Assembly (NCBI GenBank): GCA_004794785.1
Contig: SJOL01006726.1
Location: 234,168-298,167 of the forward strand
DNA from: Opisthorchis felineus
Lineage: Eukaryota > Platyhelminthes > Trematoda > Opisthorchiida > Opisthorchiidae
Length of the DNA stretch: 64,000 bases
Reading direction: 5' to 3'
A model generated the notes under the pieces. The model worked only from the letters and a program-made list of their open reading frames with translations. It ran no database searches and had not been told where the DNA came from. A program made the position numbers and the translations under genes. Below, one piece after another: positions 11,391 through 22,604 of this stretch; the first letter of the stretch is position 1, and every line of letters starts with the position of its first letter.

Positions 11391-11714
11391 CTCTCTTTGC
11401 CGTACGCATAGCCGATATTTCGGTCATTCCTCGTGCCAAGTGGTTGGACAGGCCTTCTTGCAGTTCTTCCACTGTCCGCCGCAATAAAGACAATTCGAGT
11501 TCATGCGAGCAGCATGTTGTCCATCGGCTGACAGACGCTGGGGCACAATAACTGGAAAGACCGGAGATAGATTGCAATACCGACGTGGCCTTGTCAGGCG
11601 ACAGTGGCTGATTTGCACTAGAGGGGTCCAACGTAGAAACAGTCCACGAGGAGTGGAATTTGTTGTGTTCAACGGGGTCCTGTTGGCCGAAGGACGATGC
11701 GCGCTGAACCTCGA
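11391..11714 (-). CDS. Exon of the DIX-like gene chain
   Basis: A 324-nt minus-strand exon with acceptor AAAAAACAG (11715-11723) and donor AAGAGAG|GTAAGT. It encodes about 107 residues: a start (VEVQRASSFGQQDPVEHNKF, then HSSWTV) that can be aligned with the last strands of DIX domains (Pro and Ser-Trp in the expected order), a Ser/Pro/Thr-rich stretch (LDPSSANQPLSPDKATS), and a probable coiled coil (LELSLLRRTVEELQEGL). Its phases fit both neighbouring exons. The DIX alignment is by eye and needs a profile search. Confidence 0.55.
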
Positions 11715-11899
11715 CTGTTTTTTATGGCGAAAGAGTGGGTAGAAAATCATGAACACGGTGACACGGGAAGGACGTGCTTGAATGAAATAAACTCAGTCTT
11801 GTCATCTAACTTCTAATCGGTTTGATTACTGACTGAACTCCAGGGAAGTTTGTCAGTCATCTGAGCTTCACCAATAATGTGACCTGAAACATTTTGGTC

Positions 11900-12180
11900 T
11901 CCGAGACGAGTATTGAATCTACGCTGAAATGTCGAGAAGCACTATACAGCTGTTTCATCCGTATTGAACATCACCAGCAGTGTGCATTTGACGAAACTTC
12001 AGTAGGAGGATTCGAATCCTGTACTTCCCTTCTTGTGCTTTAACAGTTAGCCGAGCGACTAATCAGTAGTGCGATTAACTCGGACAAAATACAACACCAC
12101 TAGTTCGTCAATCACATAAAGCCACGTCATGTGCTCACGCTTTTTTGACTAGCTCCTAAGGTGATATCTTCTCAAATGGA
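11900..12180 (-). mobile_element. Family B SINE copy
   Basis: Minus-strand copy with the reverse of GGATTCGAATCCT (B box, 12007-12019), the hammerhead region 11939-11985 and the family's 5' text to about 12180. A further degraded copy of the hammerhead end lies at 12296-12350. Confidence 0.5.
11939..11985 (-). ncRNA. Hammerhead ribozyme remnant (family B)
   Basis: GAAA, the palindromic stem III with cleavage triplet (ACAGCTGTA) and five pairs of stem I (CACTG/TAGTG) are intact. The catalytic box is CTGGTGA (A6 to G) and stem II is weak. Probably inactive, but it documents the family B consensus. Confidence 0.45.
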
Positions 12181-12672
12181 AGCATCTCTTGTCGAGTGAA
12201 TTCTACTCTTCATCTGAGCTACTTATAGACTGTTGATAATGTGAGGAGTTTTGTAAATTTATGTAGATTTTTTCCTATGAGTGAGGCGAAGCAGTGAAGC
12301 CAAGAAGCACGGTAGAGCTTTTCCACCCTTATTGGGAATCAACAGTTCATATCCCACTAAACAGTTTTTTGACCAAACCGTTAAACATTCAGACTACTAA
12401 CCGAGTCAAAACGGTGCACCACAATTTACAAACCTTCGAATCACTCAGGCGTGAATCATTTTGCAATTTTACGCGTGATAATTCTGCTGTGTCGAGCGTC
12501 CGTTGATGAAGGGTGGGGTGGGATTCAAATACGGCGTAGATATGCACTGTCGCCGAGTGCCAAGTTTATTCTGTTTCTATCGTGTTAGTCACCGTCCTGT
12601 CTACGTAGCAGTGAACCGCTATTTGATGTAACACGTGACTGAGAAGAGGTCCTACAGTTTTCAACCCGATAC

Positions 12673-12820
12673 CTAAATGTGTGTTCTTGTTTGAAACTAA
12701 TTTGAAAGTGTTTCTAAATGAAGCAACCGTAGAAGCCATTTTATGAACAGATTTTATGTCACCAAGTGTCACCTTGTGTGATTCACTTTTCATGACGAAA
12801 TAGTCATTGAACCGGTTTTG
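12673..12820 (-). CDS. DIX-like domain exon (Dishevelled/Axin type?)
   Basis: A 148-nt minus-strand exon after the pyrimidine-rich acceptor TCCTTTTGTTCAG (12821-12833), ending TTAG|GTATCG. The peptide contains DYFVMKSE, then HKVTLGDIKSVHK, then SFRNTFKLVSNKNTHL. The block VTLGDIKSV closely resembles the conserved DIX strand and helix (Dishevelled VTLGDFKSV, Axin VTLGQFKEL), and the following Phe/Lys segment is spaced as in DIX. The exon end sits where the third DIX strand begins, and its phase joins it to the exon at 11391-11714. DIX domains polymerise in Wnt signalling. No PDZ, DEP or RGS domain is seen, so the exact family is open. Confidence 0.45.
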
Positions 12821-13799
12821 CTGAACAAAAGGACATACCTGAACCCCCACTTTATTGACTGTGCTAACAAGGAGGTTCGCTTAGTTTCTAGCAGTTTACA
12901 GAGAAGCCTTTTGTTCACCTGGATTGTACCAACGTCTAGAACGGAAGTCACACAAGGGGCTCACTAATAGCACTAAGCCCGTCGTCTGTTAGTTCACTAG
13001 ACAGAATTGTGGCTTTGAAGGTCGGTGTTCTAACAAGCCTAAACCGTACAGCGCTCATCCATTCCCTCCCAGTGAGTGCTTTCCCATTCGTGCTACGTTT
13101 GACAAAATCTGTCAAGCTCCCATGAACTTTTTATGGGTTGGTTTGTATTTGAACTTTTCAAGACAACCACATCCGGTTTTCCAACGGTGGTAGCTAAAAC
13201 ACCAATTCGCTCATCCAAGTCATCTTGGAGACTTTATTCTGGCTTAGCTTTATCTTGGCCTATTTTTGTCCCTACCCCCTAGACTAACAGCACCAAAAGG
13301 CGTTCGCAAATCAGTATTTTATGCTGAAAATGTTCACGGAGCAGCAGCAAAAACGTTAATCCTCGCTTAGTATCCCAAAAAGGTTCTCCGTCGTTCATGA
13401 GCAATCGCCATGTTCCTGATTATAGTGGAAGGGTGATTTACATAAAACATTCTTCTTTGGTTAGAATGTTGGGGTTCTGGGATATGGACAACCTGAGATA
13501 GTCCAACGAACCTCATTTCTTGTTCAGACTTTTACGTGCAGCTCCACATCTCGTTCTGAGATACGTCGTTGCTTGTGTCTCCCAGAATGAGGTTTTCTGT
13601 CCTTTTGTTGGATTCCACAGACTTATCGAGTCGCTCGGGCGTGTTCCAAGACGTGACTTTGAGGTGTTACAGATGACCACCACAAAAAAGAACGTTAGCA
13701 ATGCTTTTGGACTCTGATACCACATTTTTCAAGCAGGCACTGCATCAGCATTTGGGGATGTGATCGTTATCTAACGGTACTAAGTTCGAAAAATACACG

Positions 13800-14240
13800 C
13801 ATTTTCACACCAATTTGGTTTTCACAGGAGACTCAACTGCATCTCTCGTCTCTGATGCTTTCCTTCAACTGGGTGTGCTGCACCGGGCAGCCTTAGGTTT
13901 CACTTAGTAAGATAACCAATGAATCGCGATATATTACATGGTGGGTTTTAGGTGAGTCTTCTGTGAAGACGCAGAGTGCGTAAGTCTACTTTCGTGCAAT
14001 GTGTATTCAAGTAGAACATAAGATCGACAGAAATTTGGAGACTGTGCGAAGCTGATGAGTCCCAAGAAGGGCAAAATCGGTCGTGGGCCGTCGAAATGTT
14101 TTCAGAGACGCTATGAGTAGCTTTCTTCGAGAAAACCTACTGCAATACACTGAATATCGTACCAACTGAAACACAAGGTAGCCTTTATGCAGCACACTCA
14201 GTTGAAGGATATCATAAAAAACGCGTGATTCAGTTAAGTC
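13800..14240. mobile_element. Family A fold-back pair
   Basis: A minus-strand part (13800-13950: TTTGGTTTTCACAGGAGACTCAACTG) is followed by a plus-strand part with hammerhead region 14045-14090. There CTGATGA (14052-14058) and stem II GTCC/GGGC are intact, GAAA is AAAA, stem III is ATCGGT, then GTGGGC. The two halves are in opposite orientation. Confidence 0.5.
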
Positions 14241-14469
14241 CCCTGTAAGAATTCAACAGATATGCAAATAAGTTTGTCGGATTTGGGTTGTTTTTTTGGA
14301 ATGAAGCGACTAACTAAAGAATATTGCTAGAGATCAATTCTAATGAGCGCCTAAAGACCACATAGTTTGGTAGACTCTTTGGCGAATAGATTGTTCCTCT
14401 GTACCGAGGTGTCGTAATTCACAAAAAACTCACCTGAAAATTGTGCATGCACTTCCGGTGAGCCCATGG

Positions 14470-14670
14470 ATGATTGATCAGGTAGCAATGGATCTGTTTG
14501 CCCAGCCAGACAACTATCTTCTCAATGTTTCGTCACCATCAGGTGTGACACAATCAGTGCGCGGATCGTGACATCACTGATGCGCTCCGATATGCCCCGA
14601 TGGTGACGAGACGTTTGCAAGCTAATTGCCAAGATCGACGAGCAGACCAACGACCACCTGATTACCCATC
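14470..14670. repeat. Family D palindromic element
   Basis: The left arm (about 14475-14550) is the reverse complement of the right arm (about 14570-14665). Each arm ends outward with a CACCTGATTACCC-like text and inward with GGTGACGAAAC/GGTGACGAGAC. The left arm has a GTCAC..GTGAC hairpin before GAAAC. It is a MITE-like fold-back element, or two hammerhead-like units head to head. Confidence 0.45.
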
Positions 14671-15599
14671 AAAAGTGTGCAGTTTGAAATCCCGCTCCTC
14701 ACTTTGATGTTGTTCGGACCGCCGTAAAATTGTGATCTTAGTCTAGCATGACTCGAGTATAACTACACCAAATAAGAGGACCTCCCGGTTTAATCCCGAT
14801 CACATCATTTCAGCAGGTTTCTCTTAGACTTAAGGGAGACTACAAATTGGCTGTACGGAGAAATCTGTTTCACTGAGAAGCTCAAACGACAAAGCTTGTT
14901 CAGTCTTGAGGGTAATAGATCCCGGATGCCATTAGAACTTCATTTTTAGTTAGCCTTTTCAATCGGACCTCCCAGAGTTCTCTGACTAAACCACAAAGTT
15001 TTCACGTTCCCATCAGTCTGATCTAAACCGTCCTTCTCTTGTCGCAATTATTCCGGTGAATCCACACCAAAAGGGAAGAATCGCTGGACTTGGATTTCCC
15101 TCTTATTAGAGCTCATCAGTAGTGCATATCCTTGGCCGTGCCGGGGTCCGAACTCCGGACATCGGAGAAACAAAAAGACCGTGTTCAGACTTGAGGCTTG
15201 AAGCGCATCCAGCTTGTTCTGGGAAAATACTGGCAACACTCTTCCGTCGCATGTCAGATGAGCTGATGAGGTCTTTTAGGAGCGAAACTCAAGTCCAATA
15301 GATTCCCGTTTGGCTTGGTCTCACCGGACTAATTGAGCCAAAACAGAAAGATGAACAGTGTTCAAACGAGAGTGAGTGCTACAAATTACCCAACCACCTA
15401 CAGAAAAAAAACAAGGTGTCTGGATCTAATTTGAGACGTTCAAAATTGACATACGGCTGGCAGCTAAAAATTCCAGTTACTTTTTCGACTAACAAGTAAC
15501 TGCAACACAGGATTTTCTGAGCCTCAGTAACTGGAAGACAAGATATTACAATAAAACATACGACTATGGTTCACACCGCTTGGATAACTCTGGTGAAAC

Positions 15600-15790
15600 C
15601 TGTGGGTTCGCTTAAGTGTTCAGACTTCTGGCAGCCGGAAGAGCGCGGGTTCGAATATGCATACCCAAGTTTGCCTATGATACACAGCTGATGATACAGG
15701 ATAATGATAAAGCAGCTGCATGGATAGCTACGTGGATTTTCATCACAGATCGCCTTTACTTACAGGATGAAAGCTCAATCTCAGTATTCA
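15600..15790 (+). mobile_element. Family B SINE copy
   Basis: Plus-strand copy with a B-box-like GCGGGTTCGAATATGC (15643-15660), CTGATGA at 15688-15694, the degraded ending ATAAAGCAGCTGCA, and the 3' text TTTACTTACAGGATGAAA. Confidence 0.5.
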
Positions 15791-15884
15791 AGCAACAATT
15801 CCGACTTGACATGCTAATTAAAACCATAGAAATTTGGAGCTTTCCAATCTTTTTTGAGGAGTGTTCACTTGGTTTATGAATTAC

Positions 15885-15965
15885 GTTCACTCCGTTCGGA
15901 GACAATGAACCATCGTTATTCCATTTGGCCTTTCCATACATTCGTTCGGCTAATCCGCCGTCGGT
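15885..15965 (-). CDS. Possible 81-nt exon
   Basis: Minus-strand exon candidate, exactly 27 codons, between acceptor TGCATATGTAG (15966-15976) and donor GTGAAC|GTAATT. The peptide contains GLAERMYGKAKWNNDGSLS. Both ends are in phase 0. No partner exon was fixed. Neighbouring minus-strand frames up to 16320 are open but their splicing is unclear. Confidence 0.35.
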
Positions 15966-16342
15966 CTACATATGCACAGACCGCGTTTGCCTACTTTGAT
16001 CTGTTTTGTTCGGCGAACCACCGCAGTCAAAAATTGTCCTGCCGAAATCCGCGTTCAGCAGTTTGTGCCGTCAGCGTGTTTGTGGTGTCATGATAGCTGG
16101 ACAACGCGACTGACAGATGGGGAGCACCTGTCGAAAATGATTTACGTTCATTCACTCATTCATCCTCCACGGGAACACCGTGTACAGTTCTGGTTTGCCC
16201 CGTTGTTGGACAACCGTCCATCCACAAAAGAAAACGGGGTTTTGGAAATACACGTCCAGGACGACAGAAAATGCTACCACCGCCACTTCATGCGTACATT
16301 TAAACACTCGAATTGTTTGTTATGACGCACTAATTGGATAAA

Positions 16343-17520
16343 ATGAATTTAGACGAAGTAAACAGGTATCCCTGGTCCAACGTAAGTCGTTCGTAGGCCG
16401 AAAGCTAATGAATTCACTTGTGGCGTTTTGCAGTTCAACCGGTAAGTTACATCTCTCTTTAATTGACATCTACTTGGATGACTCGTAATGTTCTTACTGA
16501 GAGGTATTTTCTAGTCGGAGGTTCGGTCCAAACGAAAGTGAGATGAAACAAAATCATGAAAGATTCGCATGATAGTAGCTGTCAGGTTGTGCACTATTTT
16601 TGCAAAAAGCATGATCAGTAAATGTATGAACTGTCAGCATTCAGCACCAGTCGGTGAAGCAACTTGCTTTTCAAAGTACAGGCGGTACATTTTCTTGCAC
16701 GAACCGCTTTCCCCACATCGATTCAGACCGTTTTTGGGTGCCTACTTTATCTGAACAAGGTGTCATACCTGACAAGTGCACGATCTGTCGGCTGACATGT
16801 CTTGCTTCACCTCGACGAGAGAGGTAAATCGTTACGCGGAATACCAGTGAGTGGAAACACCTAAGGTCAATGCAACAGAACAACAAACGATGTGAGCTGA
16901 CGTCATCCAGTTACTGTTTATCGGGCTTTGCCGTGGTCCGGCTCACTGCTTATTTAACAAGTGAAACGGGGTCGAGCTTAGGGGGGATAGTTGTTTCTCC
17001 CCACCTGATAACTGTTGCTTCATAGAGAGGAAACGTCTCAAGTCGACCACCGAAGAGTTTGCCTGCTCGTTTATGATTATCGTCTAAACTCAGCTCACAT
17101 CACCCTTGTTTGAACAGCCCTTCGTTTGGTGTGGACTCACCTAAATAATTGCGCCGGACGACTGTTCAAATGAGAGTGATGTGTGTACGGATTCTACAAA
17201 CGCCGTAACCACTCAGACCATCAAAACATTTTTAAAATAGGTACTTTTGAAAAAGAGAAACGTCTGTGATAGGCTTTGACTTGTTTGCTAAGTTACCAAT
17301 ATTCTCTTTAGTTACAAGCGACTTTGCTGTTTGCATAATGGTAAGAATTGATGAGATCTATTTCCTTTTTAGGGAAGTACTTTCAAGGAAAGAACTCCAG
17401 CAAATTATCGGGAGTTTGGCAAAACGGATACTAGATTGACCAAAAGGGCGTTTGTTCGCTTTCTACGAAGTGCGTATCATTGGACAGGCCCAAAGATGGA
17501 AGGCAACGTTAACAATACAG
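16343..17520 (+). CDS. Micro-exon gene, first five coding exons
   Basis: Five plus-strand exons join in frame with canonical signals: 16343-16381 (ATG; ends TCCAAC|GTAAGT), 16434-16441 (8 nt between TTTTGCAG and GTAAGT), 16515-16537 (23 nt, TTTTCTAG to GTGAGA), 17312-17340 (29 nt, CTCTTTAG to GTAAGA) and 17373 to about 17520 (acceptor CCTTTTTAG; donor ACAG|GTCATT weaker). The protein starts MNLDEVNRYPWSNFNRRRF and continues with GSTFKERTPANYREFGKTDT and TKRAFVRFLRSAYHW. It is basic, with no signal peptide or membrane segment. Every junction keeps the frame without a stop, which is unlikely by chance. The protein is not recognised. The first exon and start are well supported. The end of exon 5 is uncertain. 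Confidence 0.6.
16671..16880 (-). CDS. Possible terminal exon, basic protein
   Basis: A minus-strand frame ending in TGA at 16671 and containing SRRGEARHVSRQIVHLSG, then KRSESMWGKRFVQENVPPVL. It could begin at any of several AG acceptors (for example ACATGTCAG). It lies in the 774-bp intron of the plus-strand micro-exon gene, so at most one of the two calls may be right, or the genes are nested. Confidence 0.3.
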   Translation of the reverse strand, partial: FCCIDLRCFHSLVFRVTIYLSRRGEARHVSRQIVHLSGMTPCSDKVGTQKRSESMWGKRFVQENVPPVL

Positions 17521-18549
17521 GTCATTCAGATTGTCATCTACTTTTTGCATCTTGCAGTGTTTCGGCGCATGTTTCGCGCACAGGATTTCAAAAATTGACC
17601 GACCCAACCCACCCTCAGAAGGCACACATATAACCTGGTTATTTTCCAACTGCCATGATACAGTTGAGCACAGGTTGAACTGAAAACATGGCATTTCGGC
17701 ACACATGCCACATTCTGTTAGTACGAGTTGCATGAAGCGTTTGTCGAGATGTCAGTAGAAAGTACACTTTTGTCAAGAAAATCCACGTGACATTTTTCAA
17801 AGCTTGAAGTCATATGAAAAGGAGTTACGCGTCCCTATGCTAAGCCGAGCGTTTCTGTCATCGGTTATCTTGTTCGATTATCCCAATGAAAGTCTTGTCC
17901 TCTTAGTCGGTTTGTACAATTAACTTACGGATTTTGAAACGTGATTTAAAAGCGTGTCCGTCGAGTGTCCCACTGGATGGTTTCTCCGAATACACAAAAC
18001 TTTTTCATGTCATATCACGTCAGCCTCAAGGTAGCGGAGTGGTTGAGGAGCGAAGCTATTTATCGGACGGCCTGTGACTCGAACTCAACTCTGACTTCTC
18101 GACAGCCCGTTGCCTAAATTCGGCACACCGAATAAATGTCGCACATTAAGGATTATTATCTTTTGCAAGACGCCTAAATGTCTCACATCCACCTGCATAA
18201 TTGAAAGTGACCTTTCGTGAGATAAGGCGAGCTTCTTACGAATGTTTATCTTGACATTCTTTGCTGCAGAGTTGGACAGAAAGAAGCTGCGTGCCTTTTC
18301 ACCGCAATTTCAAAATATGTGAGTTCTCATCTTCCCACATCCACAGAATCGTGCGTAGTAACCGACTAACTATCTTTGACAGAGCCTGAGAAATCCTCAT
18401 GGTCAATTCGTGAGCCTAATGATCTGAAAGTCCCTGGTTCGAACCCAACCGCAGAATCTCAACTGCTCCTGTCTACGCAGTAAAATGCCCTCCAGGAAGG
18501 TTCGAACTACTTTCATGCGCACAATAGAGTATTAAATAATTGCTCAGTC

Positions 18550-18720
18550 TTTAGTTATCGTGCCTCCGGAAAAAAAGGCCTGAGGGCTTGAAAGCTGCCA
18601 GGCTGCCCTAGCTCATACAGGAGCAACCGATATGGCAGGGTTTGGTTCGAACCACGGGCCTTCCGGTCAGTGGGTTCGCAGCCTAAAAACCGAGCTACCT
18701 CGAGCGCACACGAATGGTGT
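18550..18720 (-). mobile_element. Family C tRNA-derived SINE
   Basis: Minus-strand copy with the reverse of a B box (GGTTCGAACC, 18645-18654) and of the A-box start GAGGTAGCTCGG, followed by the family C tail (CTGGCAGCTTTCAAGCCCTC). Related partial copies are at 18025-18110 and 18400-18500 on the plus strand. There is no hammerhead. Confidence 0.55.
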
Positions 18721-19015
18721 GATAACTTCAGGTCTGCGCACATTCAAAAACCGCTATTCGAGAGCGATATTTGAGGGGGCGTTGAGGCATGAAGCTATCT
18801 CACTGAGTTTTGATACTTTTCTCAACGGAGGTACTAAAGACCCACGTAGCAACTTTTCCGTCTGTGTTGACAACCCTGAGTAAATCGCACTTCACCGGTA
18901 AGCAGGAGACTGCACAAACCGTTCCGGCAATTCACTGGGAGATAAAATAGAGTTCTAGCCATACAGTTCAGTTCTAAAATTCCCTTGAATGGCAAATTTT
19001 GGGTCAGCTACTCAC

Positions 19016-19252
19016 TTTTATTAAGTAGAGCACACCATGATTCCTTAAAGTGCCGTGTATTCTTTTGCCTATGACTGGGATCCACGACATCGGTTCCAAC
19101 CAAGAACGGGGCAACCAGGTTTCGTTGATGAACGACCGTCCGTGTCCAGGCCATTTTTTGGCATGAATTCGCCATAAATCCTCACTGGTGAGACCCAATA
19201 AAACAGTGCGACCGTTTTTTTGTTTCAGTGACGTGCTTTGTGACGGAAGAAA
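19016..19252 (-). CDS. Internal exon of an unidentified gene
   Basis: A 237-nt (79-codon) minus-strand exon, phase 0 at both ends, between a TTAACTAG acceptor and a strong AAAA|GTGAGT donor. The peptide contains KNGRTVLLGLTSEDLWRIH, WPGHGRSFINETWLPRSW and GKRIHGTLRNHGVLYLIK. It is rich in Trp and basic residues. A 45-nt phase-0 exon candidate (CATGTTTTCAG to CAG|GTTATA, 17636-17680) could follow it. The family is unknown. Confidence 0.5.
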
Positions 19253-19484
19253 CTAGTTAACTAAAGAATGGTTTTTCCTAATGTTTGGAGACGTAACGCA
19301 CATATTTCAGAATGTAGGCACGTTCGATCCGCTAGGTCGCCCCAACATCTTGTTAGGTTTCGACTGGTGTTTTGATAATCTCACCCACCGAAAGATGTTA
19401 ACCGACCGAAACTGAGGGGCGTGCCATGAAAAGAAGAATGACACAGTTGTTATTGTTGGCACAGCAACCGTCTACTTATTTCAG

Positions 19485-19786
19485 GTTGCCTTGCGATGTG
19501 TAGCCTACGTTGGGGCGTCAGAATTGCCAAATTACCCGAAAAAATGTGTACCTTGGTACCTGAATACCTGGACCCAGCTGCTTATACAAAAAAGAACGGA
19601 AGAAATACACGGGTTGCTAAAAACGCTCTGACAGCCCAGTTCCTATTTTTGTTTCCTAATTTGGTAGTCATCAGGCAGATACAGTCCTTTAGTTTTCATC
19701 CTTATCTTGTCCGTTTCGGTTATTTCGAACCTGTTACGTTATGCCGCGAAAATTCATCGCAATATCCCGAATATCGTGCCAAGTAA
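19485..19786 (+). CDS. Possible later exon of the micro-exon gene
   Basis: Plus-strand acceptor CTACTTATTTCAG (19472-19484) opens a frame of about 99 codons containing VRIAKLPEKM and LVPEYLDPAAYTKKNG, with a stop at 19786. A two-base start fits the one-base end of the exon finishing near 17520. Its last 50 bases run into a family A fragment, so the true exon probably ends earlier (a TTG|GTAGTC donor near 19665). A second open frame (GASELPNYPKKCVPW) is equally plausible on its own. Confidence 0.35.
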
Positions 19787-19999
19787 ACCATGAGGTGGCC
19801 TTCGAGAAATACATTCTGTTAAAGAATACCATAACCGACAGATTTGACCGAGTTTCCGGTTAGCATCGACTTAATTTGCACGTGTGTACTTGCACTATGT
19901 GCTTCAAAAATGTGCAGATATGCCGTTGGCCAAGAGACAAGCTTTTTGCAAGACAGCGCCAGTACATTTCCTTTAGAAGTAGGCGGAATCTAATTAATG

Positions 20000-21080
20000 C
20001 GAATGCACTGTCGGGTAGCTGCCCACTACGAGAGTGACCGAACTTTCTAGATTGCCAGGATCCTTAAAGTTGACGTCAGGTCATTCTGATAAGTGAGAAA
20101 TAACTCCGGTGCCATGAGGTACCTGCTGGAGAGCTTTCTAATCCATGCTCTGTTGTTGTTTTATGCTCCGTTGGTTTGTTTGAACTGTAGAACATACAGA
20201 AGGGTATCAGTTCAACTGAGGTAACTTTCAAGTACTTGCTCACGCAAGAACAAAGAAGCAGCGGGAGTTTGCGGAGGCGTGATGCTCAACAGAGTAAATG
20301 GCCAATGAGCATATCGATATCGGCCAGCAGCCACAACAAAAGGAGTTATACGACTGATAGGTTCTGTACCACGTGAGAAACTACCGAAAATGGAGGATTA
20401 TCCAGTCAATCGAACGGAAGAAAACCAGAGGTAGCACGGCATGAATAAAACGAAGCAATCAAAATGGACAAACACAACCATTGAAATGGATATTCCAAAT
20501 GAAAAAAAAATGAGACCACAACGCAACTCAGGTTCCCAGCTAGCCAATCAAATTCCGCAAAAGCCACATCGCCAACAACCAACCACCTTGGGGCCACTAA
20601 ATACTGTATAGAAACCACATAAGCACAAGTAGAAGTGGATAAATTTACCCACTCAATCGCGCACTGACGATGTTGTCACATTTGCTGGTGAAGCCTTTGA
20701 CATCCAGCTGTCATGCATGGCGAACGGAGGAACCACCCAAATACACGCACTCTTCCGCAAAATGTTTATTTTTATCCCAGGGCCAGCAGGACATAGCGTT
20801 TGGTGTGGAGTCAAGAAGGTTTTTTACCAAACTGCTCACAGAAACAACCCGCATGAATCCTTGCGATTAACATTTTTTCAAGCGGAATTTTGCCCTGTGC
20901 TTGTTTCATTCCTCAGTTTTATTGCATTTAAACGAACTTCGAAAAGTTTCAGAAGAGCTTGATAAACAATCGATTGTTTACCAAACCCTACTGAAACGAT
21001 GACTTCTCAATGGTGCTGAACTTTCCCCAACTGACTGAAAAATTGGAGAGGTATTCGTCTTTTAGAGCGGGACAACCTGA
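20000..21080. other. No supported gene
   Basis: Overlapping open frames around 20670-20962 (plus) and 20406-20618 (minus) have no convincing splice context. The text at 20490-20640 (CCAATCAAATTCC...) recurs loosely at 21660-21740 and 23880-23940, suggesting a dispersed low-copy repeat. Confidence 0.3.
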
Positions 21081-21087
21081 ATTATGA

Positions 21088-21399
21088 TATAAGGGAGAAT
21101 TCGTCCTTATAAAATCTTGCGGAATAAAGGCGGCTCAATGTACTGCTATCCAATCGAATGGAAAAGTTTATCAGTTAGTCGTGAACAACAAGTTTCCACT
21201 AAGAGATCCTCTTTCTTTATCCAAAAAGCCAGTGCGTTATCAGCTTCAATTGCAGTGGTCTGCACGTTTTGGTCCCATCGGGAAAATCGTCAGTGCGAGT
21301 GTAAAAAAGCCTAATCTTACAAAACGGTGGCGAAGAAAAAAACAAGATATTGATTCATTATGGCAACTGAAACCTTCTAAACCAGGCAAAACCCTATAA
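21088..21399 (+). CDS. Terminal exon of an unidentified protein
   Basis: A plus-strand frame of about 103 codons from just after TGA (21085-21087) to TAA (21397-21399), probably entered at the ATATAAG acceptor (to 21093). It encodes EFVLIKSCGIKAAQ, KVYQLVVNNKFPLRDPLS, KKPVRYQLQLQWSARFGPIG and a very basic C-terminus (LTKRWRRKKQD, ending KPSKPGKTL). Alternating hydrophobic residues suggest beta structure. It is not recognised. No canonical polyadenylation signal is obvious within 100 bp. Confidence 0.5.
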   Translation, partial: YKGEFVLIKSCGIKAAQCTAIQSNGKVYQLVVNNKFPLRDPLSLSKKPVRYQLQLQWSARFGPIGKIVSASVKKPNLTKRWRRKKQDIDSLWQLKPSKPGKTL

Positions 21400-22604
21400 G
21401 TCTAAATGTTTTCCTTATTTCTAACATTCTTTAATGTTTCAACAGGCTTTTGGAAGAATTTCCCAAAGAACGCTATCCACTTCGTATGAGATCAAATTGC
21501 TGAGCGGTACATTCGAGAGAGACTAGCCCATGTTGAAAGTATCTGCATGAATGCTACCCGTGAACTACATGATAAATGGCCTAAACTGAAACAAATACCG
21601 AATTCTGCCTGAATGGTAAACGGGAATAACCAATCAAACAAGGACTGTTAACTACAGAAAATGGTGGTTTCTGATGGACCAATCAAATTCCAAGATTACA
21701 GACAAGAGCCACACAAATCGTGAGTGGACAAATAAAGACGAATGAAACCGAACACTTTCTTGGATAATCAGACTAAAGACGGTGGTACTGTCAGCTACCC
21801 TCTATGGTCGCAAGCCAGAGGAGACCAAATACACACCTAATACCTCCCCAAAATCTTCTTTCAAGTAGTCGTGGAAAGTTTGTTCGGCGGTTATCAGATC
21901 TGAATCTGAGGCTAACTCTGGGACTTCATCCTGCAAGATATACCTGTGACGAAAACACGAAAGAATATGGAAAGCCGTTGCATCTTCATTTTGAAAGACC
22001 GTCAGTACGCACCCCAGGACACTCTAGTTAGCCCTTACCTAGAATCCAGTTGAGATATATAACCTGCGGTGCGTTGTAAAGAAACCGTTCGGCATGCGTC
22101 ATCCTCAAAACGAAGATTGGATTCTTTGAAATAACCTCAGAACGTCCAAAACGCAACATGAACCATCGTTGCACCAAGATATCTTCACGAAGGCCATTGA
22201 GTCCACGGGCAAGGAAAGCCAGCTATCGATTAAATGTTCAACAATCAATCAGCCACGATTGACGACGCTCGGGTGGTCAGAAGTGATCTAGAAGCCATGC
22301 CAGTCAATCGCTCAACATCGACGGGATGCACTCGATTAAATATCATAAATGCCTTTTAATTAACACGACGGTTCTTGCTATTTTGCACTAGCTTGCTCCA
22401 AGTGAAGCCATTGTTTTCTCGTTAATCGAGTGGAAAAATAGGTTTGATATGAGGCAATCATTGATTTATGGCAATGTAAGAACTGAAAATTTTCAGTTGA
22501 GATTTCTTCCTATAAATGAAACACATCTGTAGCAAAATGCCGAGAACCACTGCGCAGCTTGTCCATTCTTTTTGAGAATCATCAGCAGTGCGCATCTTAC
22601 GAGG

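Noticed and set aside
13520..13717. Exons on both strands at the same place: plus LLRAAPHLVLRYVVACV, and minus LDKSVESNKRTENLILGD (13536-13656)
   Set aside because: Both have reasonable splice signals, so at least one is false. The minus version does not match the phase of the DIX-like exon downstream. Neither was called.
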